Of a stretch of DNA of 64,000 bases, positions 52,924-63,294 are shown piece by piece (the first letter of the stretch is position 1; each line of letters starts with the position of its first letter). A program made the position numbers and the translations under genes. Location of the stretch: assembly GCA_017515465.1 (NCBI GenBank), contig JAFWFV010000039.1, forward strand, positions 1 through 64,000, given 5' to 3'. The notes below the pieces were generated by a model, which ran no database searches, had not been told where the DNA came from, and saw only the letters and a list, made by a program, of their open reading frames with translations. This stretch comes from Clostridiales bacterium. Lineage in GTDB: Bacteria; Bacillota; Clostridia; Saccharofermentanales; Saccharofermentanaceae.

Positions 52924-55616
52924 CAGATGTGCTCTTCGATGGCAACGGGAAGTTCATCCCCCTCACCGTCGCTGACAGGACCGCCGTCGGAAACGATCAT
53001 GGCAGATGCCTTAGCTTCCTTGAAGTCCTTCTCGTCCACGGCAGGATCCACATCAAACAGGGCAACGTGACCCTCTACTGCGATACCGTCAAGGAGGGAT
53101 TCAGCCAGCCTGTCTTCGATGACGGACTGAACGGCCCTTCTCAGAGGTCTGGCACCGAACTGGGGATCGTAGCCCTTCTCGACGATGAAGCTCTTTGCCC
53201 TGTCGGTCAGCTTGATGACGATGTTCTTGTCCTTAAGCCTCTTCGATACGTTGCCGATCATGTTGTCTACGATCGTTACGAGTGAATCGTGGCTGAGCAT
53301 GCGGAAGAAGATCAGTTCATCCACACGGTTGATGAACTCGGGAGAGAATGTCTTTTTAAGTTCATCTATAACTATGCCCTTTGCCTCGTCATAGCTCTTG
53401 CCGCCGTAGAGTCCGTCACGGCTCAGTTCATCCTTGTCGTCATCATCTATCGTGCCGAATCCGATCCTTCTGCCGGATGATGCAGTGAGCATCTTGGCGC
53501 CGATATTTGACGTCATGATTATGATCGTGTTCTTAAAGTCAACAGTCCTTCCGTGAGAATCGGTGAGACGTCCGTCGTCCAGAACCTGGAGCATCGTGTT
53601 GAAGACATCGATATGAGCCTTCTCTATCTCATCGAACAGGATCACGGAATAAGGATGGGATCTGACCTTGTCAGTCAGCTGGCCGCCTCCCTCATCGTAT
53701 CCTACATATCCCGGAGGGGCACCTATGAGCTTGCTGACATCATTCTTTTCCATGTACTCCGACATGTCGACCCTGATGAGAGCATCTTCCGTTCCGAACA
53801 TTACCTCAGCCAGTGCCTTGGCAAGCTCGGTCTTACCTACACCCGTGGTACCGAGGAAGATGAAGGATCCGGAAGGCTTCGAAGGATCCTTGAGTCCGAG
53901 CCTGCTGCGGCGTATCGCCTTTGCTACGGCAGTTACTGCCTCATCCTGACCGATGACCCTCTTCTTGAGTTCTGACTCCAGGTTCTTAAGTCTCTCGTTG
54001 TCAGATTCAGTGAGCTTGGTCACGGGGATGCTCGTCATCTCAGCGAGGATGGATGAGATCTCATCCTCGGAGATCGTTCCGATATAATCGATACTGCCGT
54101 CTTTTTCCTTGCCGGGATCTGTCTTTTTGATCGCTCCTTCCAGCGATTCAAGACGTGTCTTGAGCTCCTGCTCCCTGATCTTGATCTCCTGTGCCTTCTC
54201 GAAATCCTGCTCATCGATCGCAGACTTCTTCTGCTTTTCCAGATCTTCGATCTCCTTATTGATGGCATCAGTCTCTCCGCTATCGGTGAGTTTGACCCTT
54301 GCTCTCGCAGCTGCCTCATCGATAAGGTCTATCGCCTTATCGGGAAGGAACTTCTCGGTTATGTATCTGGAGGACAGCCTGACCGCTGATTCGATGGCTG
54401 AATCAGTGATGCGGATCCTGTGATGCTCCTCATATTTCGATCTCAGTCCCTTGAGGATCTCAATAGCTTCCTCTTCGCTGGGTTCATTGACCTGGACCTT
54501 CATGAACCTTCTCTCGAGGGCAGGATCCTTCTCAATGAACTTGCCGTATTCCTTCGCAGTCGTGGCACCGATTATCTGAAGTTCACCCTTGGTAAGCATG
54601 GGTTTCATCATGTTGGCTGCATCGAGGCTGCCGCCTGAAGTATCACCCGCACCTACGATGGTATGTATCTCGTCGATGAACAGTATGATATCCGGATCTT
54701 CGGTAGCTTCCTTGAGCATCTTCTTGATACGCTCTTCGAAATCACCTCTGTACTTGGAGCCTGCAACCATACCGCCGATCTCAACGCTGTAGATAGTCTT
54801 GCCCTTGAGGATGGAGGGAACGTCTCCCTTGACGATCTTATATGCGAGTCCCTCAGCGATGGCCGTCTTGCCTACACCGGGATCACCGATGAGGCAGGGG
54901 TTGTTCTTTGTCCTTCTGGCAAGTATCTGGATGACCCTGTTGATCTCGCTGTCCCTGCCGATAACGGGATCGATCTTGTTATCCCTTGCCAGCTGGGTCA
55001 GATCCTTGCCGAATTCATCAAGTATCTTGTGCTTGCCAGAACCCTGCTTTCTGTCCGGACGTTCCCTTCTGCCTCCTGCTGCACCTGAAGACGCATCAGA
55101 AGCTATGTCTTCATCACTGTCAGATGATCTGGCGTTTTTTCTCGACAGATCCCTGAAAAATGACCTCAGCTTCTGAAGGATATCTGAAATGTTTCCTCCG
55201 CTGGCCTTTATTACCGCCCCTGTACTGTCGCTCTGTCCTCTCGACTGAACAAGTACGTAAAGGATATGTTCGGGGAATATTACTCCGCCGTTGCCGATCC
55301 TGGTGGAAAAATCCTGTGAAGAGACGATAGTCCTCTTGGAATCGATCCTGAGGCTCGATATCGCCATGTCGCAGATATCATCTGCGTTATCACCATCGAA
55401 GAGTGACTCCTCATCAATATTGCTGACGTTCACTGCATCAAGAAGAGAATCGAAACTCTCCACTGTTTCCTGCATGATCTCCCTGGCATATCCGTCATGT
55501 ATCAGTATTCCTCCCAATATATGCTGGGGAGATACAAACTGACTCTGCTGCAGGTCCGCTATCCTTCTGGAATTAGCAAGGACCCTGACAGTATCATTTG
55601 TAAATTTTAATCCCAT
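52923..55616 (-). CDS. clpC: ATP-dependent Clp protease ATP-binding subunit ClpC
   Basis: An 897-residue AAA+ unfoldase. It has an N-terminal Clp-N repeat domain, a first ATPase domain (GDPGVGKTAIAEGLAYKIV), a UVR-containing middle region (KKSAIDEQDFEKAQEIKIRE), and a second ATPase domain (LGTTGVGKTELAKALAE, ADKVRSHPYSVILFDEIEKA). The QFGARPLRRAVQ segment is present near the C-terminus. It works with ClpP to degrade damaged proteins. GAGG lies nine bases before the ATG. It is the fourth gene of ctsR-mcsA-mcsB-clpC. Confidence 0.95.
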   Translation of the reverse strand: MGLKFTNDTVRVLANSRRIADLQQSQFVSPQHILGGILIHDGYAREIMQETVESFDSLLDAVNVSNIDEESLFDGDNADDICDMAISSLRIDSKRTIVSSQDFSTRIGNGGVIFPEHILYVLVQSRGQSDSTGAVIKASGGNISDILQKLRSFFRDLSRKNARSSDSDEDIASDASSGAAGGRRERPDRKQGSGKHKILDEFGKDLTQLARDNKIDPVIGRDSEINRVIQILARRTKNNPCLIGDPGVGKTAIAEGLAYKIVKGDVPSILKGKTIYSVEIGGMVAGSKYRGDFEERIKKMLKEATEDPDIILFIDEIHTIVGAGDTSGGSLDAANMMKPMLTKGELQIIGATTAKEYGKFIEKDPALERRFMKVQVNEPSEEEAIEILKGLRSKYEEHHRIRITDSAIESAVRLSSRYITEKFLPDKAIDLIDEAAARARVKLTDSGETDAINKEIEDLEKQKKSAIDEQDFEKAQEIKIREQELKTRLESLEGAIKKTDPGKEKDGSIDYIGTISEDEISSILAEMTSIPVTKLTESDNERLKNLESELKKRVIGQDEAVTAVAKAIRRSRLGLKDPSKPSGSFIFLGTTGVGKTELAKALAEVMFGTEDALIRVDMSEYMEKNDVSKLIGAPPGYVGYDEGGGQLTDKVRSHPYSVILFDEIEKAHIDVFNTMLQVLDDGRLTDSHGRTVDFKNTIIIMTSNIGAKMLTASSGRRIGFGTIDDDDKDELSRDGLYGGKSYDEAKGIVIDELKKTFSPEFINRVDELIFFRMLSHDSLVTIVDNMIGNVSKRLKDKNIVIKLTDRAKSFIVEKGYDPQFGARPLRRAVQSVIEDRLAESLLDGIAVEGHVALFDVDPAVDEKDFKEAKASAMIVSDGGPVSDGEGDELPVAIEEHI

Positions 55617-55627
55617 CTATCTATACC

Positions 55628-56659
55628 TCACTTCCTGTTCCTGATCACACGGGCGATCATGGCGGCAGTGTATTTACTGTCGGCATTATATCCCTTTGAT
55701 CCCTTTATCCGCATGGGATAGATACTCCATAACAGCTTGGATGTTATCGTGTTGATCTGATCCCATTCTATCCCTATTTCATTGCGGTCTTCATAGCCGT
55801 GATAGAGCCTTATCCAGCTGATGAGGTCTAGAGCCTCCAGAGGATCCACGCTCTTTGAGTAGTACAGTATCCCGTATGCTCTGTAGAAACTGTTCTCCAG
55901 CAGATCATTGCGGTTCTTCCTGAGATTATCACGGCAGAGATTCTCGATCATCATTATCTCTTCCATCAGTTTTGCTGCACTGTCCAGAACACTGATCTCA
56001 TCATGTCCCATGGATGCACTGCTGGCTACGACATAGACATCACCTTTGAGCACCTTGTCATCGTTAAAGAAAGGATAGATCTTCCAGTCATGTGCCCTGA
56101 CCTTGGACTGAAGGATCTCCAGTCCGTCTCCTGTCCTGACGATGCCGGGGATCGCAATGGTAAACATGAGCTTGAATCCCAGGCCCGTGGATACAACACT
56201 GCTGCCCAGGTATCCGTATTTCTCACTGAATGCAACATCCAGTTTGTTCTCCAGATCCACTGCCAGATCCTCACACATCTTGTACACGTAATTCGTATAT
56301 CCCGGCAGCTGTGCCCTGATCTTGATGTGGTCCTGATCATTGACCACCACTGACAGGCTCCTGCTGTCATTTGTCAGTATGGCCTTGCCCTCCGGATCGG
56401 AAAACAGGCTCGTTCCGCTCATTACCTGACTGTCTATCAGATTGCTCCTGTCCTTATCGCTGATGCCTTCCATCCTGTAAGATGACATGCCCTTGTCCGA
56501 CAGGGCATCTTCAACTTTCTTAACAACTTCATCCTTGTCTGATAATTCCATTGTCTGGGGAAAATTATATCCCTTCAGATTGCGGGTCATTATCACCTTG
56601 GAGGAAAGAACTATCTCAGGATTTCTGCCCGTGGATTCATACCATCTTGAAATGCTCAT
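55628..56659 (-). CDS. mcsB: McsB-like phosphagen-kinase-fold protein with altered active site
   Basis: Position in the operon and overall fold mark it as McsB, the protein arginine kinase (343 residues; NDQDHIKIRAQLPG; a C-terminal helical domain). But key residues are changed. SSRIRLARN reads SSKVIMTRN, the active-site Cys segment TSCPTNVGTGLR reads GSSVVSTGLGFK, and RGIYGEGSE reads WKIYPFFND. The Cys is S154 and ATP-binding arginines are lost. So it is probably a pseudokinase, perhaps an adaptor for McsA or CtsR. Its ATG shares a base with the mcsA stop. Confidence 0.85.
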   Translation of the reverse strand: MSISRWYESTGRNPEIVLSSKVIMTRNLKGYNFPQTMELSDKDEVVKKVEDALSDKGMSSYRMEGISDKDRSNLIDSQVMSGTSLFSDPEGKAILTNDSRSLSVVVNDQDHIKIRAQLPGYTNYVYKMCEDLAVDLENKLDVAFSEKYGYLGSSVVSTGLGFKLMFTIAIPGIVRTGDGLEILQSKVRAHDWKIYPFFNDDKVLKGDVYVVASSASMGHDEISVLDSAAKLMEEIMMIENLCRDNLRKNRNDLLENSFYRAYGILYYSKSVDPLEALDLISWIRLYHGYEDRNEIGIEWDQINTITSKLLWSIYPMRIKGSKGYNADSKYTAAMIARVIRNRK

Positions 56660-57234
56660 CAATCCTTACCTCCCTTCCTGGATCTGATCTCGTCCCTGAG
56701 TCTTGCTGCCAGCACGAAATCCTCCTTGGCAATGGCCTCCTTAAGAGCCTGTTCCAGCTTCTCATCACTTACTGTTCCCAGGTCCGCCTTGGCCATGTGG
56801 TCGGCAAGATCCTCCGTCTTCTTTTCAGGGGCCTTTTTCTCCGGGATCTGCATCTCTTCTCCGGAAGCATCGTCGAATTCATATTCGATCCTCTCGCCGG
56901 GCTTCGTGCCCATGTATTCGTTACTGCCGTATAATCTGAACATTCTCTTTGCAACTTCATTTCCAAAAGTGTTGAAGCAGGTGATACAGCCCAGCTTACC
57001 GGTATTTTCAAACTCACTCAGCGTCATTCCGCAATTGCTGCATGTTACCGCATTATTGGCGAAATCAAGTTCATTCATGGCATGAAGTGCCTGCTGTAAT
57101 CCATCCAGTGAATTGAAGTTCATATTAAAGAATGAAAAGCCCATATCAGCAGCACAGTCGTTGCAGAAATATGCACCGTTTATCCTGGTGAAATTATTGT
57201 TCGGGATCTGCCTCCCGCATCTGGAACATCTCAT
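56659..57234 (-). CDS. mcsA: McsA, activator of McsB and zinc-binding stress protein
   Basis: A 191-residue protein with N-terminal CSRCGRQI and CNDC, then CSNCGMTLSEFENTGKLGC-type zinc sites; the C-terminus has a UVR motif (LEQALKEAIAKEDFVLAARL). McsA in Firmicutes activates McsB and modulates CtsR. Here McsB seems inactive, so McsA may act alone or as a partner of ClpC. It overlaps ctsR by four bases and mcsB by one. Confidence 0.92.
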   Translation of the reverse strand: MRCSRCGRQIPNNNFTRINGAYFCNDCAADMGFSFFNMNFNSLDGLQQALHAMNELDFANNAVTCSNCGMTLSEFENTGKLGCITCFNTFGNEVAKRMFRLYGSNEYMGTKPGERIEYEFDDASGEEMQIPEKKAPEKKTEDLADHMAKADLGTVSDEKLEQALKEAIAKEDFVLAARLRDEIRSRKGGKD

Positions 57235-57716
57235 CTTCCGTACTCCTCTCTATGTCCGTTGTTCATTAATGCGAGTATCGCATTCTTCATGATATCGGCC
57301 CTGATAACGGATCTGATATCCGGGTATGCCTTGGCAAGCGCCCTGTCATTTATTACCGCCATTATTACGTCATATTCCTTGGAAGTGATGACGCCGCAGG
57401 AGGCCGCACTGGTCAGCAGATTATTGGCCTGCTGCTGGGTCAGAACATTACCGATCGCATTGAGCATCTCATACAGATATTCCTCACCGGTCATGTACTG
57501 AACTCTAGTTATGGTTATCTGACCGCCGCCGCCTCTCCTGCTCTCCACTATGTATCCGTTTCCGCTGGAGAACCTCGTGGTCAGGACATAAGTTATCTGT
57601 GACGGGACACAATTGGCAAGTTCTGCGATCTGACTCCTGTTAATGGTACAGGATCCGTTGTTCTCCTCCACCCGCTGTTTTATTATTGCTTCTATTACAT
57701 CTGCTACTCTGGCCAT
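57231..57716 (-). CDS. ctsR: Stress response repressor CtsR
   Basis: A 161-residue CtsR with the DNA-binding winged helix (SQIAELANCVPSQITYVL, VESRRGGGGQITITRV) and the C-terminal dimerisation domain (QQQANNLLTSAASCGVITSK). It represses clp genes by binding heptamer repeats AGTCAAA; such a site lies upstream at 57798-57814. GGGAGG precedes the ATG. It leads the operon with mcsA, mcsB and clpC. Confidence 0.95.
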   Translation of the reverse strand: MARVADVIEAIIKQRVEENNGSCTINRSQIAELANCVPSQITYVLTTRFSSGNGYIVESRRGGGGQITITRVQYMTGEEYLYEMLNAIGNVLTQQQANNLLTSAASCGVITSKEYDVIMAVINDRALAKAYPDIRSVIRADIMKNAILALMNNGHREEYGR

Positions 57717-57728
57717 GGGCTTCCTCCC

Positions 57729-57746
57729 TTCGACTTTGACTTTGAC
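57729..57746 (-). promoter_or_regulatory. Triple GTCAAA-type half-site near ctsR start
   Basis: On the minus strand GTCAAA-GTCAAA-GTCGAA occurs at a 6-base period just before the ribosome-binding site of ctsR. The period differs from the normal CtsR box, so it may be a secondary site or a by-product of expansion. Confidence 0.5.
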
Positions 57747-57797
57747 TTTCTTTGATATTTATATCCTACCACTGGCCGTTTCAAAGTCAACAACGAA

Positions 57798-57814
57798 TTT
57801 GACTTTTTTTGACT
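57798..57814. promoter_or_regulatory. CtsR box
   Basis: The sequence TTTGACT-TTT-TTTGACT is a perfect CtsR operator (AGTCAAA-NNN-AGTCAAA on the minus strand), next to a TTGACT that may be the -35 box. It should give repression of the ctsR operon by its own product. Confidence 0.92.
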
Positions 57815-57857
57815 TTTAACAAAAACGCTCCGTAACATCTGTCTTTACACATGAAAA

Positions 57858-57881
57858 GACGGGTCCATGAACGGACCCGTC
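57858..57881 (-). terminator. Terminator of the DUF1846 gene
   Basis: GACGGGTCC/GGACCCGTC around a 6-base loop, followed on the minus strand by TTTTCATG; 25 bases after the DUF1846 stop. Confidence 0.8.
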
Positions 57882-57905
57882 CTGATATTCAAAAGAATAA
57901 AATGA

Positions 57906-59390
57906 TTACTTATGATAAAGCTTCTTTGTCTGATAGCTGGGTTCGCACGTAACGTTTACTCCCAGTTTTCTGAAGACATTCATGTCGACACTGGACAGTA
58001 TCGTCGTTGAGTGGACATCAGAATTCTCCAGATTGCCCAGCTGCTGCATAGCCAGTTCTGCCGTCGGATTCGTGGCCGCCGACATGGCCAGAGCAATGAG
58101 GACCTCATCTGTATGCAGACGGGGATTATGGTTGCCCATGTGATTGATCTTAAGATCCTGGATAGGTTCGATTACGTTAGGTGAGATCAGGGGCAGGTCG
58201 TGATTGATGCCGGCCAGTACCTTAAGTGCATTCAGAAGGCAAGCGGATGCCGGACCCAGAAGGTCTGTTGTCTTGCCTGTTACCACCTGCCCGTTGGGCA
58301 GTTCCATGGCAACTGCGGGACTCTCTGTCTGGTCTCCCCTGATCAGGGCTGCGCCGATGACGCGTCTGTCTGATGTTTCGATACCGCCCTTGTTCATGAG
58401 CAGTTCGATCTTGGCAACGTCAGAACCGTCTGACAATCCCTGACGCACGCCAACCTTTGCCTGATAGTAACGGCGGATGATCTCCATCTTGGATGCTTCA
58501 CAGCATGCATCGTCATCGATGATGGCAAATCCAGCCATGTTTACACCCATGTCCGTAGGGCTCTTGTAGGGGGACTCACCATAGATCTTGTCGAAGATCG
58601 CATTAACGACGGGGAATACCTCCACATCGCGGTTATAGTTTACTGCGGTCTTGCCATATGCCTCCAGATGGAAAGGGTCGATCATGTTGACGTCGGCCAG
58701 GTCAGCAGTAGCTGCCTCGTAAGCCAGGTTGACCGGGTGCTGCAGCGGGATGCTCCAGATAGGGAACGTCTCGAACTTTGCATAACCGGCCTTGATGCCT
58801 CTCTTGTTCTCATGGTAGAGCTGTGAAAGGCATGTCGCCATCTTGCCGGATCCGGGACCCGGGGCGGTGACAACGACCAGCTTGCGCTGTGTCTCGATAT
58901 AATCATTCTTACCGTAACCGTCTTCGCTTACGATAAGAGGGATATTCATGGGATAGCCGGCGATGGGATAGTGACGGTAGCACTTGATGCCCAGCTGCTT
59001 AAGCCTGGCTTCGAATTTCTCTGCGAGGAACTGGCCGGTAAACTGTGTGATGCAGACACTTCCTACATAAAGACCGAATTCCGTAAAAGCATCTATAAGC
59101 CTGAGGACCTCCTGATCGTAGGTGATACCGATGTCGCCGCGTCTCTTGTTCTTCTCGATGGCGTCCGCATTTATGGCGATAACTATCTCACAGTCATCAG
59201 AAAGCTCCTTGAGCATCCTGATCTTACTGTCGGGATGAAATCCGGGAAGGACTCTGGATGCATGGTAATCATCAAAGAGCTTTCCTCCGAATTCCAGGTA
59301 GAGCTTACCTCCGAACTGGTCTATCCTCTCTCTGATATGTTCACTCTGCAGGGAAACGTATTTATCATTATCAAAACCGATCTTAAACAT
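57906..59390 (-). CDS. DUF1846 family protein
   Basis: A 494-residue protein of a well conserved but uncharacterised family. Visible segments: MFKIGFDNDKYVSLQSEHI at the start, FGGKLYLEFGGKLFDDYHAS, TAPGPGSGKMATCLSQLYHE (a P-loop-like glycine stretch), VFPVVNAIFDKIYGESPYKS and LINLPVGE-like later parts. ATG 59390 is used as GCAGGAGG lies nine bases upstream; the frame opens 33 bases earlier. Cytoplasmic, function unknown. Confidence 0.85.
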   Translation of the reverse strand: MFKIGFDNDKYVSLQSEHIRERIDQFGGKLYLEFGGKLFDDYHASRVLPGFHPDSKIRMLKELSDDCEIVIAINADAIEKNKRRGDIGITYDQEVLRLIDAFTEFGLYVGSVCITQFTGQFLAEKFEARLKQLGIKCYRHYPIAGYPMNIPLIVSEDGYGKNDYIETQRKLVVVTAPGPGSGKMATCLSQLYHENKRGIKAGYAKFETFPIWSIPLQHPVNLAYEAATADLADVNMIDPFHLEAYGKTAVNYNRDVEVFPVVNAIFDKIYGESPYKSPTDMGVNMAGFAIIDDDACCEASKMEIIRRYYQAKVGVRQGLSDGSDVAKIELLMNKGGIETSDRRVIGAALIRGDQTESPAVAMELPNGQVVTGKTTDLLGPASACLLNALKVLAGINHDLPLISPNVIEPIQDLKINHMGNHNPRLHTDEVLIALAMSAATNPTAELAMQQLGNLENSDVHSTTILSSVDMNVFRKLGVNVTCEPSYQTKKLYHK

Positions 59391-59452
59391 AACCGTAATT
59401 CCTCCTGCGTGATATTTTAACAAACATTCACACTTATAGATATTACAAATTA

Positions 59453-60202
59453 TCAGTTAAGAGCGGAATTTGCCAGGTCTAACAATTCACGGTCCATGTC
59501 CGTTATCCGGCCGTCTGATCCTATCCATTCCTCGACAAGTCCGGCAAAGGTAAAATGCCCCGTATTCTTGTCCCACTCAACGTTTGCACCGTGCTCGACC
59601 GCAAAACGGGCAGCATCTATTATCTCATCAGTTGTATCGCCCTCCGTGAACCTCGGTTCAGGTTTGGTGGCGTCAGAATAGGCAAATACCCAGTAATCCA
59701 GACCGGACAGGAACCTCTCGAGAGAATTGTCGTAGACCAGGTTCTCATGAACGGCCTTATCATCGAATTTGGCACCGTGATCGACAGCGATCTGCATGAT
59801 CTCCACATCGCAGTTCCTGAGGCCATATTCCAGGAGCGTCATGTGGTTCGTATCCTGGTAGTAGATGAGCTCAGGATGATCATCCAGGAACTCATCGAGA
59901 CCCTCCATGTCATCTTCGCGGATATAATCCTTCATGCGGCCTATGTTGCTCTCGCTGATAGTAACCATTCCGCCATCAGGAGTATCAAACTTCGGGAAGC
60001 TGATGGTGAAGCCAAAGATGATCACGGCGATGAGTGTCAGTACGGCAGGTATTGCCGACAGGATAAAGAGAACGATGGCAGGTTTCTTATGCTTTGTCGC
60101 CAGCATGATTATCGCCACTATCAGTTCGACAAAAGCGATGAAATAAATAACACTTAAAATGATGATAAAGACTGTTCCCAGAAACATTCCTGCGAAAGCC
60201 AT
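59453..60202 (-). CDS. Two-helix membrane protein with ankyrin-like repeats
   Basis: Two N-terminal transmembrane helices (MFLGTVFIIILSVIYFIAF and IVLFILSAIPAVLTLIAVII) are followed by a ~170-residue soluble part. Segments like MTLLEYGLRNCDVEIMQIAV and IDAARFAVEHGANVEWD look like ankyrin repeats (loop plus helix-turn-helix). No other domain recognised. GGAGGAACTGTTT precedes the ATG. It lies 14 bases after pflA, so it may share the pflBA transcript. Confidence 0.72.
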   Translation of the reverse strand: MAFAGMFLGTVFIIILSVIYFIAFVELIVAIIMLATKHKKPAIVLFILSAIPAVLTLIAVIIFGFTISFPKFDTPDGGMVTISESNIGRMKDYIREDDMEGLDEFLDDHPELIYYQDTNHMTLLEYGLRNCDVEIMQIAVDHGAKFDDKAVHENLVYDNSLERFLSGLDYWVFAYSDATKPEPRFTEGDTTDEIIDAARFAVEHGANVEWDKNTGHFTFAGLVEEWIGSDGRITDMDRELLDLANSALN

Positions 60203-60216
60203 AAACAGTTCCTCCT

Positions 60217-60987
60217 CTATCCCTTATATCCGTTATAGCTGGAGGTATGGAGCAGTTCGTTTGCATTCCTGATCTGCTCTGCAGACGGACTCCTGACATC
60301 TCTCAGAGAATAACTGATACCCAACTTATCCCACTTTGCTATTCCAAGAGAATGGTAAGGCAGGATCTCGACTCTGTCAACATTGGCGAGTGTGCCGATG
60401 AATGCATCCAGTTTCCTGAGGGAAGGCTCGTCATCAGTAATCCCGGGGACCAGCACATGCCTGATCCACATATGCTTTCCGTTGTCTGACAGGAACCTGG
60501 CCATGTCGAGGATGTTGCGGTTCGAAAAGCCGGTCAGTTTCTTATGTTCCTCATCATCTATGTGCTTGATATCGAGGATGAACAGATCCGTTACACTGCA
60601 CAGTTTTCTGAATCCCTCCAGGAATCCTTCTTCATTGACAAACGGCTGCCCTGAAGTATCCAGTGCAGTGTTGATCCCATCCTGCCTGCACAGCCTGAAG
60701 AATTCCGTTACGAACTCCATCTGGAGCATCGCCTCGCCTCCGGATACGGTAACTCCTCCATTCTTTCCCCAGTACGACCTGTACCTGACAGCTTTGTCAA
60801 AAGCTTCCTGCGGCGTCATCGTCATGGGGGCATTATCCATGCTCCATGTCTCAGGGTTATGGCAGTATCTGCAGCGCATCCTGCAGCCCTGCATGAACAG
60901 CATGAACCTAACTCCGGGTCCGTCGACCGAACCGAAGCTCTCGATGGAATTGATCAGACCCAGCGGGGTATCATTACATCCTGTCAT
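60217..60987 (-). CDS. pflA: Pyruvate formate-lyase activating enzyme
   Basis: A 256-residue radical SAM enzyme that places the glycyl radical on PflB. The iron-sulfur motif is CRMRCRYC, preceded by the family's [31 protein letters not shown] and [11 protein letters not shown] follow. It overlaps pflB by 14 bases, so both are translated from one message. Confidence 0.95.
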   Translation of the reverse strand: MTGCNDTPLGLINSIESFGSVDGPGVRFMLFMQGCRMRCRYCHNPETWSMDNAPMTMTPQEAFDKAVRYRSYWGKNGGVTVSGGEAMLQMEFVTEFFRLCRQDGINTALDTSGQPFVNEEGFLEGFRKLCSVTDLFILDIKHIDDEEHKKLTGFSNRNILDMARFLSDNGKHMWIRHVLVPGITDDEPSLRKLDAFIGTLANVDRVEILPYHSLGIAKWDKLGISYSLRDVRSPSAEQIRNANELLHTSSYNGYKG

Positions 60988-63229
60988 GGAATGTTCTGGA
61001 AATTACGTCGTCCTGCTGTTCTCTGGTGAGAGATATGAACTTGACCGCATAACCTGATACACGGATGGTAAAGTTGGCATATTCAGGCTTGTCGGGATGT
61101 TCCTGACAATCGAGAAGTTTATCAATGCCAAAGACATTGACATTCAGGTGGTGTGCACCCTGGTCGAAATAACCGTCGAGCACGTTGACCAGATTGGTCT
61201 TTCTCTCTTCCTCATCATGACCCAGTGCCTCGGGATTGATCGTCTGAGTATTGGAGATGCCGTCCAGCGCCCATGCATAAGGTAGTTTGGCCAGTGAGTT
61301 AAGGGATGCGAGGAGTCCGTTCTTTTCAGCGCCGTAGGAGGGATTGGCTCCGGGAGCCAGAGGTGTGGACGCCCTCCTGCCGTCAGGCAGGTTCCCCGTG
61401 TATTTGCCGTAAACGACATTTGATGTGATCGTGAGGATCGACATGGTAGGTTCGCTGTTACGGTAAGTCTTACGCGTCTTGATCATGTTGATGAATGTCT
61501 CGAGCAGCCATACGCCGATCTCGTCTGCACGGTCATCGTCGTTTCCGTAGCGGGGGAAATCGTCACCTTCATTTACGAAGTCGACTGCGTAGCCCATCTC
61601 ATCCCTGATGATCCTGATCCTGCCGTACTTAATGGCTGACAGGGAATCGATAACGTGAGAGAAACCGGCGATACCGGTAGCAAATGTTCTCCTGACATTG
61701 GTATCGATGAGAGACAGCAGCGCTGCCTCGTAGTAATACTTGTCATGCATGTAATGGATCGTGTTAAGTGTATTTACGTACAGGTCAGCGAGCCATCCCA
61801 TCATGGTCTGGAGTTTCTCCACAACATCATCATAGTCCAGGTAATTGCCCTGACATCTCCTGTACCTGGGTCCGATCTGCTCGTTATAGTCTGTATCCCA
61901 TCCGCCGTTGATGGCATACATGAGACACTTTGCCAGATTGGCTCTGGCTCCGAAGAACTGCATCTCCTTACCGGTCTGCGTAGCTGATACGCAGCAGCAG
62001 ATGGAATAGTCATCTCCCCATATGGGCTTCATTACATCATCGTTCTCATACTGGATGGATGAGGTGTCGATGGAGATCTTGGCCACATATCTCTTAAAGC
62101 TCTCCTGGAGCTTGGAGGAATAGAGGACCGTGAGGTTAGGTTCAGGTGAAGGTCCCATGTTCTCCAGCGTGTGGAGGAACCTGTAATCGTTCTTGGTTAC
62201 CATGGACTTGCCGTCGATCGTGGTTCCGGCAACTTCCAGCGTCGCCCATACAGGGTCACCCGAGAACAGTTCGTTATATGAAGGGATCCTGGCAAATTTG
62301 ACCATCCTGCACTTCATTACGAAATGATCGATGAGCTCCTGGGCCTCCTGCTCGGTGAGTATTCCGGCCTTAAGGTCTCTCTCGATATAGATATCGAGGA
62401 ATGTGGATACACGTCCGACAGACATGGCGGCACCGTTCTGCGTCTTGATAGCTGCCAGGTAACCAAAGTAAAGCCACTGAACAGCCTCTCTGGCATCCTT
62501 GGCAGGTTCAGAGATGTTGAATCCGTAGGATGTTGCCATCTCCTTCATGGCCTGCAGGCATCTGATCTGCTCAGAGATCTCCTCACGGAGCCTGATGTCG
62601 GCATCAGCCATGTACATCGTACCCACACGGCTCTTGTCCCTCTCCTTCATGGCGATCAGATGATCTATGCCGTAGAGGGCGATGCGGCGGTAGTCGCCTA
62701 CGATCCTGCCGCGTCCGTATGTATCAGGCAGACCCGTGATGATGTGGCTGTGACGAGCCTTCTTCATCTCGGGGGTATATGCATCGAATACTGCGTCGTT
62801 ATGTGTCTTGTGGTATTTCGTAAAGATCTCGTGGAGTTTGGCATTGGGCGTATAACCGTACTGCATCAGGGCCTTTTCCGCCATCTTGATGCCGCCGTAG
62901 GGCATGAAAGCTCTCTTGAGCGGCTTGTCAGTCTGGATGCCGACTACCTTTTCCAGATCCTTGGTCGTCTCATCGATGTATCCGGGACCGTAAGCGGTGA
63001 GTCCTGAGACCACATCAGTCTCCATGTCTAGCACGCCGCCTCTGGCTCTCTCTTCCCTCTGAAGGGCCTGAAGCTTGTCCCACAGAACATTCGTTGCCTC
63101 GGTTGCAGGTTCCAGGAAAGACTCATCCCCGTCATAAGGGGTATAGTTCTTGTTGATAAAGTCCCTGACGTTGATCTCCAGTTTCCACATGCGTCCTTTG
63201 AATCCGGACCATTGTGATTTCTCAACCAT
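60974..63229 (-). CDS. pflB: Formate C-acetyltransferase (pyruvate formate-lyase)
   Basis: A 751-residue glycyl radical enzyme that splits pyruvate to acetyl-CoA and formate. The catalytic cysteines are in [20 protein letters not shown] (around residues 411-413) and the radical glycine in RVSGYAVKF (near residue 728). GGAGGTGCATA precedes the ATG. It is preceded by an extended -10 box and a palindrome that could be an operator, and followed by pflA. Together with Fhs it implies active formate metabolism in an anaerobe. Confidence 0.96.
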   Translation of the reverse strand: MVEKSQWSGFKGRMWKLEINVRDFINKNYTPYDGDESFLEPATEATNVLWDKLQALQREERARGGVLDMETDVVSGLTAYGPGYIDETTKDLEKVVGIQTDKPLKRAFMPYGGIKMAEKALMQYGYTPNAKLHEIFTKYHKTHNDAVFDAYTPEMKKARHSHIITGLPDTYGRGRIVGDYRRIALYGIDHLIAMKERDKSRVGTMYMADADIRLREEISEQIRCLQAMKEMATSYGFNISEPAKDAREAVQWLYFGYLAAIKTQNGAAMSVGRVSTFLDIYIERDLKAGILTEQEAQELIDHFVMKCRMVKFARIPSYNELFSGDPVWATLEVAGTTIDGKSMVTKNDYRFLHTLENMGPSPEPNLTVLYSSKLQESFKRYVAKISIDTSSIQYENDDVMKPIWGDDYSICCCVSATQTGKEMQFFGARANLAKCLMYAINGGWDTDYNEQIGPRYRRCQGNYLDYDDVVEKLQTMMGWLADLYVNTLNTIHYMHDKYYYEAALLSLIDTNVRRTFATGIAGFSHVIDSLSAIKYGRIRIIRDEMGYAVDFVNEGDDFPRYGNDDDRADEIGVWLLETFINMIKTRKTYRNSEPTMSILTITSNVVYGKYTGNLPDGRRASTPLAPGANPSYGAEKNGLLASLNSLAKLPYAWALDGISNTQTINPEALGHDEEERKTNLVNVLDGYFDQGAHHLNVNVFGIDKLLDCQEHPDKPEYANFTIRVSGYAVKFISLTREQQDDVISRTFHDRM

Positions 63230-63278
63230 TATGCACCTCCACCAAATTACAACGAAGCATACAGTTATACCGATATTT

Positions 63279-63291
63279 GTAACACTGTTAC
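63279..63291. promoter_or_regulatory. Palindromic operator candidate at the pfl start
   Basis: GTAACA-C-TGTTAC is a perfect 13-bp palindrome placed a few bases downstream of the -10 box. It does not match Rex or FNR sites closely. Binding there would block transcription start. Confidence 0.45.
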
Positions 63292-63294
63292 TCT

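Noticed and set aside
57729..57746. Second full CtsR box
   Set aside because: The repeats have a 6-base period, whereas CtsR boxes are heptamers with a three-base gap; kept only as a half-site cluster.
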